Shown here: piece after piece, positions 1 to 7,609 of the stretch
Numbering within the stretch: position 1 is the first letter of the stretch
How the letters are laid out: every line of letters begins with the position of its first letter
NCBI GenBank assembly: GCA_900754285.1
Contig: CAAECB010000019.1
Coordinates: 1 to 30,282 of the forward strand
DNA length: 30,282 nucleotides
DNA from: Clostridia bacterium
Lineage (GTDB): Bacteria > Bacillota > Clostridia > TANB77 > CAG-508
Reading direction: 5' to 3'
Translations under genes and position numbers: made by a program
The notes under the pieces: generated by a model
Database searches by the model: none
Told to the model about the DNA's origin: nothing
Seen by the model: the letters and a program-made list of their open reading frames with translations, nothing else

Positions 1-566
1 AAGTTTAAAGATTAATTTTACCTTTTGAAAAATAATTTTTATCAAATTAAACATATATAAGCATATATAAAAAAACTTTTTCAAAAATCCATATTTTATT
101 CAATACAAAAATTCTATCATATATATGGATTTTATAGAACAAACTAAAAGTACACTTTTTACATACAAAACAAAAATATCCACTTCGCAAAATTAATTTT
201 TTATTCTTTGCGAAATGAATATCATTAATTACATATTATTTTTTATTACAATTTTACAAAAACATTACCATAAACAATGGATAATGTTCAATATTTTTTT
301 CATCAACATAAACATTACAATCTTTTTCAAAATTCATATATCTAGTTACAGTCTTATAATTAGCTAATATGAATTTAAAGACTTCGCTTGTTTATTGTTT
401 TAAAAATGCAAGTTTTTACCACGACTTTTGTATTAATTTTGCAAGTTTTTCTCTTTTTACCATAGTAAATAATAATAAACAGATGTGATTTGCATTTCCT
501 ATATTTATATACACAGATATTTAACTAATATCTAATAAAAATTTTTTTAATTATAGATTCAATTTT
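1..566. other. Gene-poor left edge with small inverted repeats and a possible gene remnant
   Basis: No convincing gene is visible here. Three structures can be seen. An 8-bp inverted repeat (TTCGCAAA at 184-191, TTTGCGAA at 207-214) has a 15-nt loop and no following T run, so it is not a clear terminator. A 7-bp hairpin at 515-533 (AGATATT / AATATCT) lies just downstream of the pilin-like gene and could end its transcript, but again lacks a T run. On the minus strand, 254-391 is open for 45 codons without a good start. Immediately upstream of it, near 470, a short frame reading MVKREKLAKLIQKSW ends in a stop. Together these could be the remains of a small decayed gene, or chance in A+T-rich DNA. 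Confidence 0.35.
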
Positions 567-1754
567 TTACATTGGAATCCAGAAATCTGATTTTGTAACA
601 TATTCTTTTCCATTATAAGTCAAAATAACATCTGCATCTAGCTTTTTATTTATAATTAAATCTAACTGTTTTACCTCCTCATTAAATTGAGGATCATAGC
701 TTGTTTTTTTTAAATTTTGTGTCAAATCAAAACTTTCTGGTCCATCATACATTTCTCTATATATTGCATTTTCTGCTCTTGCTTGTTCAGGATCTACAAA
801 ATTTCCTATACCCGCCAACATAGTCTTAAAATCTAAGCTCCAAGTTTCAACTATACATGGATGATTCTCATCTATTGTTATTGTAATGTTCCCCTTTGTT
901 TCTTTATCATTTCCTAAAAATTCAAATGTATAACTACCATTTTGAGTTATTTCGTATATATAGGCATATGATGTAAAAGCTCCATTTCCATTTTGTCTAA
1001 CTTTTATATTAGCCGTTGATATTAATGCTTTATTACCATCAGGATCTATTATTTCTCCTTCTATCTGTTCTTTTTTTAAATCTGCTTCCCAAATTTCTTT
1101 GGCCATGAGTAACATTTCTTCTACTGAATTTGCACCAACTTCTATTGCAAATTCATTTAATGTTGTACAAAGTTTAGAGGTTATTTCTTTCTCATATGCA
1201 CACTTAAACGCATCTCCTAAATTGTTCACATTAGAATCAGTTATAGTATTTATTATTTTTATAAAAATATTTTCCTTTTCTTTTTCAATATAATTTTCTA
1301 AATCTTTTTTTGTTATTTCGATATCTGAATATACTTGATAATCTTTAAATCCTACCGCTATCCCATATTTATTATTATAATGATCATACATAACTTTAGC
1401 TACTAATTCAACTTTTTTTTCAAATATAATTGTTCTACTTCCTATTTTTATTTTTCCTCTTCTTTTTATTTCTATTACTTCATCATCTGTCAATAACCCT
1501 TGTTCTCTCAATTCTTCTAATACATCATCTAAACTCTTCGCTGAATTTAGTTTTTTTTCCATAAGCCATAAGTTTTTTGCTTCTTCTACATTTGCCCCTC
1601 TTGTTTCCATTTTTGCATTACTTGTTTGAGTTAATATTCCATTGTCTCCATTTAATGCTGCTATTGTTACTCCTGCTAATATTAGTAACACTATGATTGT
1701 AATTACTAATGCTATTAGCGTAATTCCTCTTGTATTTCTTTTGTTTTTTTTCAT
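567..1754 (-). CDS. Prepilin-like secreted or membrane protein with a class III-type N-terminus
   Basis: The 395-residue product starts with a short basic leader (MKKNKRNTRG) followed by ITLIALVITIIVLLILAG. This is the layout of a type IV prepilin or pseudopilin: basic leader, Gly at -1, then a hydrophobic helix of about 20 residues. A prepilin peptidase would cut after Gly10. The Glu normally found at +5 of the mature pilin is Ala here. Residues 45-395 are a long, mostly hydrophilic region that I cannot assign; around residues 240-300 it has a beta-rich stretch (YTFEFLGNDKETKGNITI) resembling an extracellular Ig-like fold. The start is supported by AGAGGGG eight bases upstream of the ATG. 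No pilus assembly ATPase, platform protein or peptidase is in the window, so it appears solitary. The pilin-like N-terminus is clear; the function is unknown. Confidence 0.8.
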   Translation of the reverse strand: MKKNKRNTRGITLIALVITIIVLLILAGVTIAALNGDNGILTQTSNAKMETRGANVEEAKNLWLMEKKLNSAKSLDDVLEELREQGLLTDDEVIEIKRRGKIKIGSRTIIFEKKVELVAKVMYDHYNNKYGIAVGFKDYQVYSDIEITKKDLENYIEKEKENIFIKIINTITDSNVNNLGDAFKCAYEKEITSKLCTTLNEFAIEVGANSVEEMLLMAKEIWEADLKKEQIEGEIIDPDGNKALISTANIKVRQNGNGAFTSYAYIYEITQNGSYTFEFLGNDKETKGNITITIDENHPCIVETWSLDFKTMLAGIGNFVDPEQARAENAIYREMYDGPESFDLTQNLKKTSYDPQFNEEVKQLDLIINKKLDADVILTYNGKEYVTKSDFWIPM

Positions 1755-1781
1755 TATTTTTCCCCTCTTCCATATTTTATT

Positions 1782-1810
1782 TTTTTGTTAAGTTTAAAAC
1801 TTAACAAAAA
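1782..1810. repeat. Perfect 29-bp palindrome upstream of the pilin-like gene, with an inverted partner at 1940-1956
   Basis: The arms are 14 bp each around a single central base (core TTGTTAAGTTT / AAACTTAACAA). It sits about 30 bp upstream of the pilin-like ATG. A 17-bp piece of it recurs in inverted orientation at 1940-1956. Neither copy is followed by a T run in the direction of the pilin gene, so a protein-binding operator or leader hairpin is more likely than a terminator. The stretch 1811-1939 between the copies is A+T-rich, and I find no clear promoter in it. Confidence 0.6.
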
Positions 1811-2049
1811 GTAAAAAAATAGATTTATTTACAGCATTAACAGTTTTCAGAAATTTTTCATATTTTTTATACAACTTTTTTTCGACATTAACTATTGCAT
1901 TTTTTGTTGGTATATGATATAAAATTTAATATAAAAGCCTTTGTTAAGTTTTAAACTTTAAATACAATATTTTATCATAACATAAATAAAACAAATCAAA
2001 AATACAACTTCACATCAATATTTCATCTTATTTTTTATTCCACAAAATC

Positions 2050-2078
2050 TTGATTTATAAGCCAAAAAACAGTATAAT
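2050..2078 (+). promoter_or_regulatory. Sigma-A-like promoter for the P-type ATPase gene
   Basis: TTGATT (2050-2055) and TATAAT (2073-2078) are separated by 17 bp. Transcription would begin near 2085, giving a leader of about 78 nt. The leader contains a 9-bp inverted repeat (ACATATTAA at 2104-2112, TTAATATGT at 2136-2144) whose right arm ends directly against the Shine-Dalgarno AAAAGG. Confidence 0.6.
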
Positions 2079-2162
2079 TTTAATATAAAAAAACTCAAAG
2101 TAGACATATTAACCTAACACAAATTTGCCTACAACTTAATATGTAAAAGGAATGTGATAAAT

Positions 2163-4616
2163 TTGAAAAATATAGAAAGATATGAAGCAAATATAGAAAC
2201 AGGACTAACAACAGAACAAGTCCAAAAAAGAATAGAAGAAAATCTAGTAAATCATGACACAACAGTACCAACAAAAAGCATAAAAAAAATATTATACGAA
2301 AACTTTTTTACATTATTTAATCTAATAAATCTTGTATTAGGACTATGTATATTTTTTGTAGGCTCATACAAAAACATGCTATTTTTACTCATAGTAATAA
2401 TAAATACAGCAATAAGCACTATTCAAGAAATCCATTCAAAAAAAGTAGTGGATAAATTGTCAATAGTTGCATCTCCAAAAGCTACAGTAATAAGAAATAG
2501 TAAAAAGGAAAATATAGATATTCATCAATTAGTTTTAGATGATATTATCATCTTAAAAACAGGTGACCAAATTGCAGCAGATTGCAAAATTCTAAATAAT
2601 GAGGTCGAAGTAAATGAATCTTGCATAACTGGAGAAACAAATACAATTAGAAAAAAAGTTGGTGATTTACTACTTTCTGGAAGCTACATTGTAAGTGGCA
2701 ATACTACCGCAAAAATTGAACATATAGGAGAAGAAAATTATACTGCCAAAATTTCAAGTAGTGCCAAATATGTAAAAAAAGTAAAATCAGAAATCATGAC
2801 TTCTCTAAACCAAATAATAAAAATACTAACTTTTGCAATTATACCTATTGGAATTTTATTTTTTGCTAATCAATTACGTATTCCTGGAAATACATATCAA
2901 TCAGCAGTTATAAAATCTGTTGCTGCAATAATTGGTATGATACCAGAAGGCCTAGTCCTATTGACAAGTACTGTTTTAGCCGTAAGTGTTATAAGACTTT
3001 CAAAATCAAAAGTTCTAGTACAAGAACTTTATTGCATAGAAACATTAGCAAGGGTTGACACCCTTTGCTTAGATAAAACTGGAACACTAACAGAAGGTAA
3101 ACTTCAAGTAGAAAAAACAATTCCAATTATGCAAGAAAAACTTTTAGAAAAGAGCTCTGTAAATTCTAAAAAACCAGAAAATATTCAAAATACAAATACA
3201 ATTAGAAATTCAGAAAACTTACAAATAATATTAAACTTATTTGCTAAATTTTCACCAGATTCTAACACAACAATAGAAGCTATTAGAAATTTTTGTACTA
3301 AAAACAAAACAAAAATTGATAAAAATTATCAGCTTAATCAGGCTGTACCTTTTTCTTCAGAAAAAAAATGGTCTGGAATATCAATAACCAATAATGGAAG
3401 CTATGTTTTAGGAGCACCAGAGTTTGTGTTAAAACAACAATTCAATATTTTTAAAAATGATATTTTACATTATCAAGAAGATTATAGGGTTCTTGCAATA
3501 GCATATTCAAATAATGATTTTGAGAATAATGAATTACCAGAAAATCTAGAATTGCTTGGATTTGTCATACTTTCTGATATAATACGTAAAGATGCTAAAA
3601 ATACTCTTCAATATTTTAAAAATCAAGGTGTAAATATAAAAATAATATCAGGTGATAATCCTGTAACCGTTTCTAAAATTGGTAAACAGGTTGGCTTAGA
3701 AAACTATGATAAATATATTGATATGTCTACTGTTAAAGATTGTGATATCAATAAAATAGTCGAAAATCATATTATTTTTGGCAGAGTTTCACCCATACAA
3801 AAAAAATTAATTATAGAAGCTTTACAAAACAATGGTAAAACCGTTGCTATGACTGGTGATGGAGTTAATGATGTTTTAGCTTTAAAAACTTCTGATTGTA
3901 GTATTGCAATGGCTAATGGAAGTGATGCAGCAAAAAATGTGTCTCAATTGATTTTGTTAAATTCCGACTTTTCTTCTATGCCTAAAATTGTTGCAGAAGG
4001 TAGAAGAACAATCAACAATATTGAGCGTTCCGCTTCTCTATTTTTAGTTAAAACTATTTACTCATGTTTAAACGCTATTTTGTTTTTGCTAATTGGAGAA
4101 TCGTATCCTTTTGAACCAATTCAATTAAGCTTAATTAGTACTGTAACAATAGGCATACCTTCATTTGTTTTAGCATTAGAACCTAACAAAGAACGTATAA
4201 AAGGTAACTTCTTGAAAAATGTAATATCAAAATCATTGCCAACTGCATTATGTGTAACAACAAATATATTTGCAATAACAATATTAAAAAAATATAATAT
4301 CTTAACAGCTGCTGAAAGCTCTACTTTGTGCATTATTTCAACAGGTATTCTAGGATTGCTATTATTGTTTACTTTAGCCAAAAGCAGAAAAAGTGAAAAA
4401 TCAAATTTGCCTTTTTCTCCTTTTAGACTTATTCTTGCAATTTTAATGCTTGCTTTATTTGTCTGTTGCATTACTGTTTTTAATTGGTGGTTTGATATAA
4501 ATGAATTACACTACATTATTGATAAAATCATTCCTTTAGGAATTGCTTGTATTCTCAATTATTTGATTTTGAATTTTATAATTTATAAATGTAAAAATTT
4601 AAATTGTCAAAATTAA
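2163..4616 (+). CDS. Cation-translocating P-type ATPase, CtpE-like (probable calcium transporter)
   Basis: An ATP-driven cation pump of the plasma membrane, about 817 residues. Motifs in order: the actuator-domain TGE (ITGETN, near residue 156), the membrane ion-site PEGL (GMIPEGLVLL, near 265), the phosphorylation motif DKTGTLTEGK with Asp near 304, the hinge-region SGDNPVT, and TGDGVNDV near 564, followed by several C-terminal membrane helices. PEGL and the adjoining VLVQELYCIETLARVD segment resemble mycobacterial CtpE, a calcium-uptake P-type ATPase; the calcium assignment is inference. There are no N-terminal heavy-metal domains and no CPC motif, which argues against a copper or zinc pump. 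Start choice: a GTG at 2154 lies only two bases after AAAGGA, whereas the TTG at 2163 has the 11-nt spacing used by other genes here, so TTG is preferred. It is probably monocistronic. Confidence 0.9.
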   Translation: MKNIERYEANIETGLTTEQVQKRIEENLVNHDTTVPTKSIKKILYENFFTLFNLINLVLGLCIFFVGSYKNMLFLLIVIINTAISTIQEIHSKKVVDKLSIVASPKATVIRNSKKENIDIHQLVLDDIIILKTGDQIAADCKILNNEVEVNESCITGETNTIRKKVGDLLLSGSYIVSGNTTAKIEHIGEENYTAKISSSAKYVKKVKSEIMTSLNQIIKILTFAIIPIGILFFANQLRIPGNTYQSAVIKSVAAIIGMIPEGLVLLTSTVLAVSVIRLSKSKVLVQELYCIETLARVDTLCLDKTGTLTEGKLQVEKTIPIMQEKLLEKSSVNSKKPENIQNTNTIRNSENLQIILNLFAKFSPDSNTTIEAIRNFCTKNKTKIDKNYQLNQAVPFSSEKKWSGISITNNGSYVLGAPEFVLKQQFNIFKNDILHYQEDYRVLAIAYSNNDFENNELPENLELLGFVILSDIIRKDAKNTLQYFKNQGVNIKIISGDNPVTVSKIGKQVGLENYDKYIDMSTVKDCDINKIVENHIIFGRVSPIQKKLIIEALQNNGKTVAMTGDGVNDVLALKTSDCSIAMANGSDAAKNVSQLILLNSDFSSMPKIVAEGRRTINNIERSASLFLVKTIYSCLNAILFLLIGESYPFEPIQLSLISTVTIGIPSFVLALEPNKERIKGNFLKNVISKSLPTALCVTTNIFAITILKKYNILTAAESSTLCIISTGILGLLLLFTLAKSRKSEKSNLPFSPFRLILAILMLALFVCCITVFNWWFDINELHYIIDKIIPLGIACILNYLILNFIIYKCKNLNCQN

Positions 4617-4655
4617 ATTATTGCTGAAAATTTAGGAAATTGAATCATACAAACA

Positions 4656-4684
4656 TTGACAATAAAATATAATTATGATATATT
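4656..4684 (+). promoter_or_regulatory. Sigma-A-like promoter for the small export protein gene
   Basis: A perfect TTGACA (4656-4661) is followed after 17 bp by TATATT (4679-4684). Transcription would begin near 4691, leaving a leader of about 85 nt before the ATG at 4777. Confidence 0.6.
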
Positions 4685-4702
4685 TTCTAAAATTCATAAA
4701 AT

Positions 4703-4747
4703 CAAACATTGATTTGTTTGTGTCCAATCTACAACAATCTGATTGGA
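4703..4747 (+). promoter_or_regulatory. Two tandem small hairpins in the 5' leader
   Basis: CAAACA (4703-4708) pairs with TGTTTG (4715-4720), and TCCAATC (4723-4729) pairs with GATTGGA (4741-4747). Both lie between the predicted transcription start and the Shine-Dalgarno AGAAAGGA. They could be a structured leader or an operator. There is no T run, so they do not form a classical terminator. I recognise no known riboswitch. Confidence 0.35.
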
Positions 4748-4776
4748 ACAAAATATTTTAAGAAAGGACGATAAAA

Positions 4777-5346
4777 ATGGCGTCATTACCAATTTTTGTG
4801 AAATATTTAATAACATTTTTTATAAGCATGGTACCAATAGTAGAATTAAGAGGAGCTATTCCAATTGCTGAAAGCTTAGGCCTTAACATATTTATTTATT
4901 ATCCTGTTGCTATAATAGGAAATATGCTTCCTGTTCCTATAATATACTTATTCGCAAGAAAAGTTCTTGAATGGGGAAAAGATAAAAAAGTTATTGGCAA
5001 ATTTTTTACTTGGTGCTTAGAAAAGGGTGAAAAAGGTGGAGAAAAATTAAAACAAACAGCTGGAGAAAGAGGTTTATTTTTTGCTTTACTTTTATTTGTT
5101 GGAATACCTCTTCCTGGGACAGGCGCTTGGACCGGAACTTTAGCTGCTAGTTTCTTAAATATTGATTTTAAAACTAGCATCTCTGCAGTTACTCTTGGTG
5201 TTTTACTTGCTGGCCTTATTATGTCTCTTGGTAGCAAATTTGTTTCTATTTTAGGCTGGCCTGGATTAATTGCAATTATTGCTGCAATTCTTATTATTAT
5301 TTGTATTTTTATCTTTAAAGGTAAAAAGAAAAAATCTATAAAATAA
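4777..5346 (+). CDS. Small multi-drug export family membrane protein
   Basis: A 189-residue integral membrane protein resembling the small multi-drug export family (COG2426 / Pfam Sm_multidrug_ex). The characteristic N-terminus VPIVELRGAIPIAESLG is present at about residues 19-35. It is followed by a membrane helix, a basic cytoplasmic segment (about 60-95, KGEKGGEKL), the glycine/proline-rich GIPLPGTGAWTGTLAA near 111-126, and two or three further helices. The tail is very basic (KGKKKKSIK). The length is normal for the family. The family name is historical and true substrates are poorly established, so transport of drugs should not be assumed. AAGAAAGGA supports the ATG. The gene has its own promoter and is followed by a strong terminator, so it is likely transcribed alone. 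Confidence 0.8.
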   Translation: MASLPIFVKYLITFFISMVPIVELRGAIPIAESLGLNIFIYYPVAIIGNMLPVPIIYLFARKVLEWGKDKKVIGKFFTWCLEKGEKGGEKLKQTAGERGLFFALLLFVGIPLPGTGAWTGTLAASFLNIDFKTSISAVTLGVLLAGLIMSLGSKFVSILGWPGLIAIIAAILIIICIFIFKGKKKKSIK

Positions 5347-5372
5347 AAGCTAACATTAATTATAAAATTTGC

Positions 5373-5412
5373 AAAACTAAAAAAAGTGCATTCGCACTTT
5401 TTTTAGTTTTTA
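5373..5412. terminator. Bidirectional intrinsic terminator
   Basis: The hairpin GTGC-ATTC-GCAC is extended by flanking A7 and T7 tracts and further by AAAACT/AGTTTT. It lies between convergent genes (end 5346 on plus, stop 5463 on minus) and reads as a terminator on both strands. Confidence 0.85.
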
Positions 5413-5462
5413 TAAAATTATTAGACCAAAATGCCTTTTTTTCTTAAAAATTAATATATTTT

Positions 5463-6608
5463 TTAAACTTCATTATTAACAAAATCTTCTAAAATAAGTT
5501 TAATAACTGCTGCAACAGGAACAGCTAAAAACATACCAATCATACCAAAATATGCTCCACCAACTGTAACAGAAAAGATAACCAACAGTGGACTTATTTC
5601 CAATGAATTTCCTATAATACGCGGATTGATAATATTAGCATCTATTTGTTGTAAAATAATTACAACTATAGCCATAATTAAAGCTTGTAACCATCCGCCA
5701 GTAATAAAAGTAATTAAAATTGCCACTGCTACTGCAACAATAGCTCCAATATATGGAATTAAATTAAATAAACCTATCATAAATCCTAATAATGGAGCAT
5801 ATTTAACTCCAATTATACTCATTGCAATTGTAGTCAATATTCCAACAATAAAAGCATCTATTACTTGGCTTCCAACAAACTTGAAAAACATTTCATTTGC
5901 CTGGCCAAAATATTTATCAATATGATCATATGTTTTTTTGTTAAAAACTCTTTTAGCTAATTTATTGAAAAATTTCATAATTTCTGCTCTTTGCAATAAA
6001 ACATACACTGAAACAACTAATGATACGAAAATATCAAAAATTGATGAAAATACATTTAATATATTTTGAGCATATTGCAATACTTTTTCATAATTTAAAC
6101 TTAATAATTCTTGTACATTTATATTTCTTATATTTTCAATAATTGTATTTGCTACGTCACTTTTAAAAATAGAATCCTCAGGCAAATTGCTTACTTGATT
6201 TACAATACTTTCATAATAACCTGGAATCCCCATAATTAATTCCATAACACTCTCTTTTAATATTGGAAAAATAAAATTAATAATTATTATAAGTATTAAC
6301 AATGTTATTAAATATGTAGTAAAAACACTTAACCCTCTAGCATGTTTAGACAAAAATTTGAACTTAGAACTTTTATATGTCTTTTCAATTTTTCTACATG
6401 GTAACATTAAAATATATGCTATAAAAATTCCTGCTAAAAATGGCTTTAATACTTTAAATAGTGTGCCAAACCATTGTTGCACATTTCCAAAATTATCAAG
6501 TATTTTATAAACTATAATTATACATACTGCTAGCAAAAAATATGATACCCATCTTTTTGCACTCAGCTTTCTGTTTTCTCTTTTTTCTTCTTTAACATCT
6601 TTTAACAT
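5463..6608 (-). CDS. AI-2E family transporter (PF01594-type permease)
   Basis: A polytopic membrane protein of 381 residues with the size and layout of the AI-2E/UPF0118 family (B. subtilis YtvI/YueF type). Two N-terminal helices (around residues 20-70) are followed by a helix, a long amphipathic extracytoplasmic segment, and a C-terminal helix bundle. The bundle contains the family-typical region GLFNLIPYIGAIVAVAVAIL and ends in GGAYFGMIGMFLAVPVAAVIK. Members have been linked to autoinducer-2 export or sodium/proton exchange; the substrate cannot be read from sequence. A longer frame begins at 6629, but there a Shine-Dalgarno (GGAAAGGA) falls inside the coding frame and points to the ATG at 6608 after 11 nt, so the shorter start is used. 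The upstream neighbour on this strand is xth, whose 3' hairpin repeat lies between them. Confidence 0.88.
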   Translation of the reverse strand: MLKDVKEEKRENRKLSAKRWVSYFLLAVCIIIVYKILDNFGNVQQWFGTLFKVLKPFLAGIFIAYILMLPCRKIEKTYKSSKFKFLSKHARGLSVFTTYLITLLILIIIINFIFPILKESVMELIMGIPGYYESIVNQVSNLPEDSIFKSDVANTIIENIRNINVQELLSLNYEKVLQYAQNILNVFSSIFDIFVSLVVSVYVLLQRAEIMKFFNKLAKRVFNKKTYDHIDKYFGQANEMFFKFVGSQVIDAFIVGILTTIAMSIIGVKYAPLLGFMIGLFNLIPYIGAIVAVAVAILITFITGGWLQALIMAIVVIILQQIDANIINPRIIGNSLEISPLLVIFSVTVGGAYFGMIGMFLAVPVAAVIKLILEDFVNNEV

Positions 6609-6720
6609 AAAATATAAATTCCTTTCCATATTATCTATTTACACCATTTATTGCACTTTTTTGATATCTCATATTTCTATTACGATGTAAATATATATTA
6701 GTAAAATAATTTTTGAGTGA

Positions 6721-6750
6721 TGCTTTTTGAGTCCGTCCCCAAAAGCACCT
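6721..6750 (-). repeat. Family A hairpin repeat, copy 1, overlapping the xth stop codon
   Basis: On the minus strand the element reads GTGCTTTT, GGGGACGGACTC, AAAAAGCA. The arms fold around a GACGGA loop. The hairpin begins directly after the TAG of xth, and the AG of the stop belongs to the fuller element start AGGTG. The C:G pair in the arms (GCTTTT/AAAAGC) replaces T:A in other copies, a compensatory change that supports a folded structure. Confidence 0.8.
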
Positions 6751-7504
6751 AAACATCAATCTCTAGTCCGACAGGGCAGTGGTCACTTCCAAATACCTCT
6801 GGATAAATTATTGCATCTTGAATTTTGTCTTTTATACTGTCAGATACTATAAAATAGTCTATTCTCCATCCTACATTTTTTTCTCTTGCTTTTCCCATAT
6901 ATGACCACCAACTATAACTATCTGTTTTGTCTGGATATAAAAATCTAAAAGTGTCTACAAATCCTGCATTTAATAGTTCTGTCATTTTTTCTCTTTCTTC
7001 ATCTGTAAATCCTGCATTCCCCCTATTTGTTTTTGGATTTTTCAAATCTATTTCTTCATGTGCCACATTTAAATCTCCACACATTATTACAGGCTTCTTT
7101 TCATTTAACTTTAACAAATATCTTCTTATCTCATCTTCCCATACTTGTCTATATTCTAGTCTTTCTAGTTCTCTTTTTGAGTTTGGTGTATATATTGTTA
7201 CCATATAAAAGCTCTCAAATTCTAATGTTATAACTCTTCCTTCTTTATCATGTTCATCTATGCCTATTCCATAAAATACATTTATAGGTGGTATTTTAGT
7301 GTAAATTGCTGTTCCTGAATATCCTTTTCTTTCTGCACTGTTATAATATGATTTGTATCCTTCAAATTCTAACTCTATTTGCTCTGGTTGGCATTTTGTT
7401 TCTTGAATACAAAATATGTCTGCATCTATTTCTTTGAAAAAATCTTTGAATCCTTTGTTTACACATGCTCTTATTCCATTTACATTCCATGATATAAGTT
7501 TCAT
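6749..7504 (-). CDS. xth: Exodeoxyribonuclease III / AP endonuclease
   Basis: A 251-residue DNA repair enzyme of the exonuclease III (ExoA) family, which incises DNA at abasic sites and trims 3' ends in base-excision repair. It covers the whole family domain: SWNVNGIRA at the N-terminus, the metal-binding Glu in CIQETK (near residue 37), GYSGTAIYTK, the IYTPNS tyrosine loop, GDLNVAHEEIDL with the catalytic Asp/Asn, the YSWWSYMG and GWRIDYF segments, and the terminal catalytic His in SDHCPVGLEI. All key residues are present. GAAAGGA lies 12 nt before the ATG. A good promoter lies directly upstream, and the gene is separated from the hydrolase gene by a strong terminator, so it is independently expressed. 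Confidence 0.95.
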   Translation of the reverse strand: MKLISWNVNGIRACVNKGFKDFFKEIDADIFCIQETKCQPEQIELEFEGYKSYYNSAERKGYSGTAIYTKIPPINVFYGIGIDEHDKEGRVITLEFESFYMVTIYTPNSKRELERLEYRQVWEDEIRRYLLKLNEKKPVIMCGDLNVAHEEIDLKNPKTNRGNAGFTDEEREKMTELLNAGFVDTFRFLYPDKTDSYSWWSYMGKAREKNVGWRIDYFIVSDSIKDKIQDAIIYPEVFGSDHCPVGLEIDV

Positions 7505-7542
7505 TTTTCATTTCATTCCTTTCAATATTATTATCTTTTATT

Positions 7543-7571
7543 TTTATAACATGATTACAGCTAAAAGTCAA
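7543..7571 (-). promoter_or_regulatory. Sigma-A-like promoter for xth with extended -10
   Basis: Read on the minus strand: TTGACT (7571-7566), 17 bp, TATAAA (7548-7543), preceded by TG at the extended -10 position (TGTTATAAA). Its -35 overlaps the far end of the terminator of the upstream gene. Confidence 0.7.
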
Positions 7572-7607
7572 CAAAAAAATCAAGTATTAAAACTTGATTT
7601 TTTTGTT
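7570..7607 (-). terminator. Intrinsic terminator of the cell-wall hydrolase gene
   Basis: A perfect 15-bp stem (AACAAAAAAATCAAG / CTTGATTTTTTTGTT) with an 8-nt loop begins two bases after the TAA of the hydrolase gene. Seven T residues lie in the 3' arm on the minus strand. Confidence 0.85.
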
Positions 7608-7609
7608 AT

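Noticed and set aside
213..230. Fur/PerR-like box around AATGAATATCATT
   Set aside because: The palindrome is only 5-3-5, does not fit a 7-1-7 operator, and has no nearby gene start to regulate.
4899..5237. Minus-strand frame of 112 codons inside the export protein gene
   Set aside because: The plus-strand gene has a promoter, ribosome site and family motifs; the antisense frame has none.
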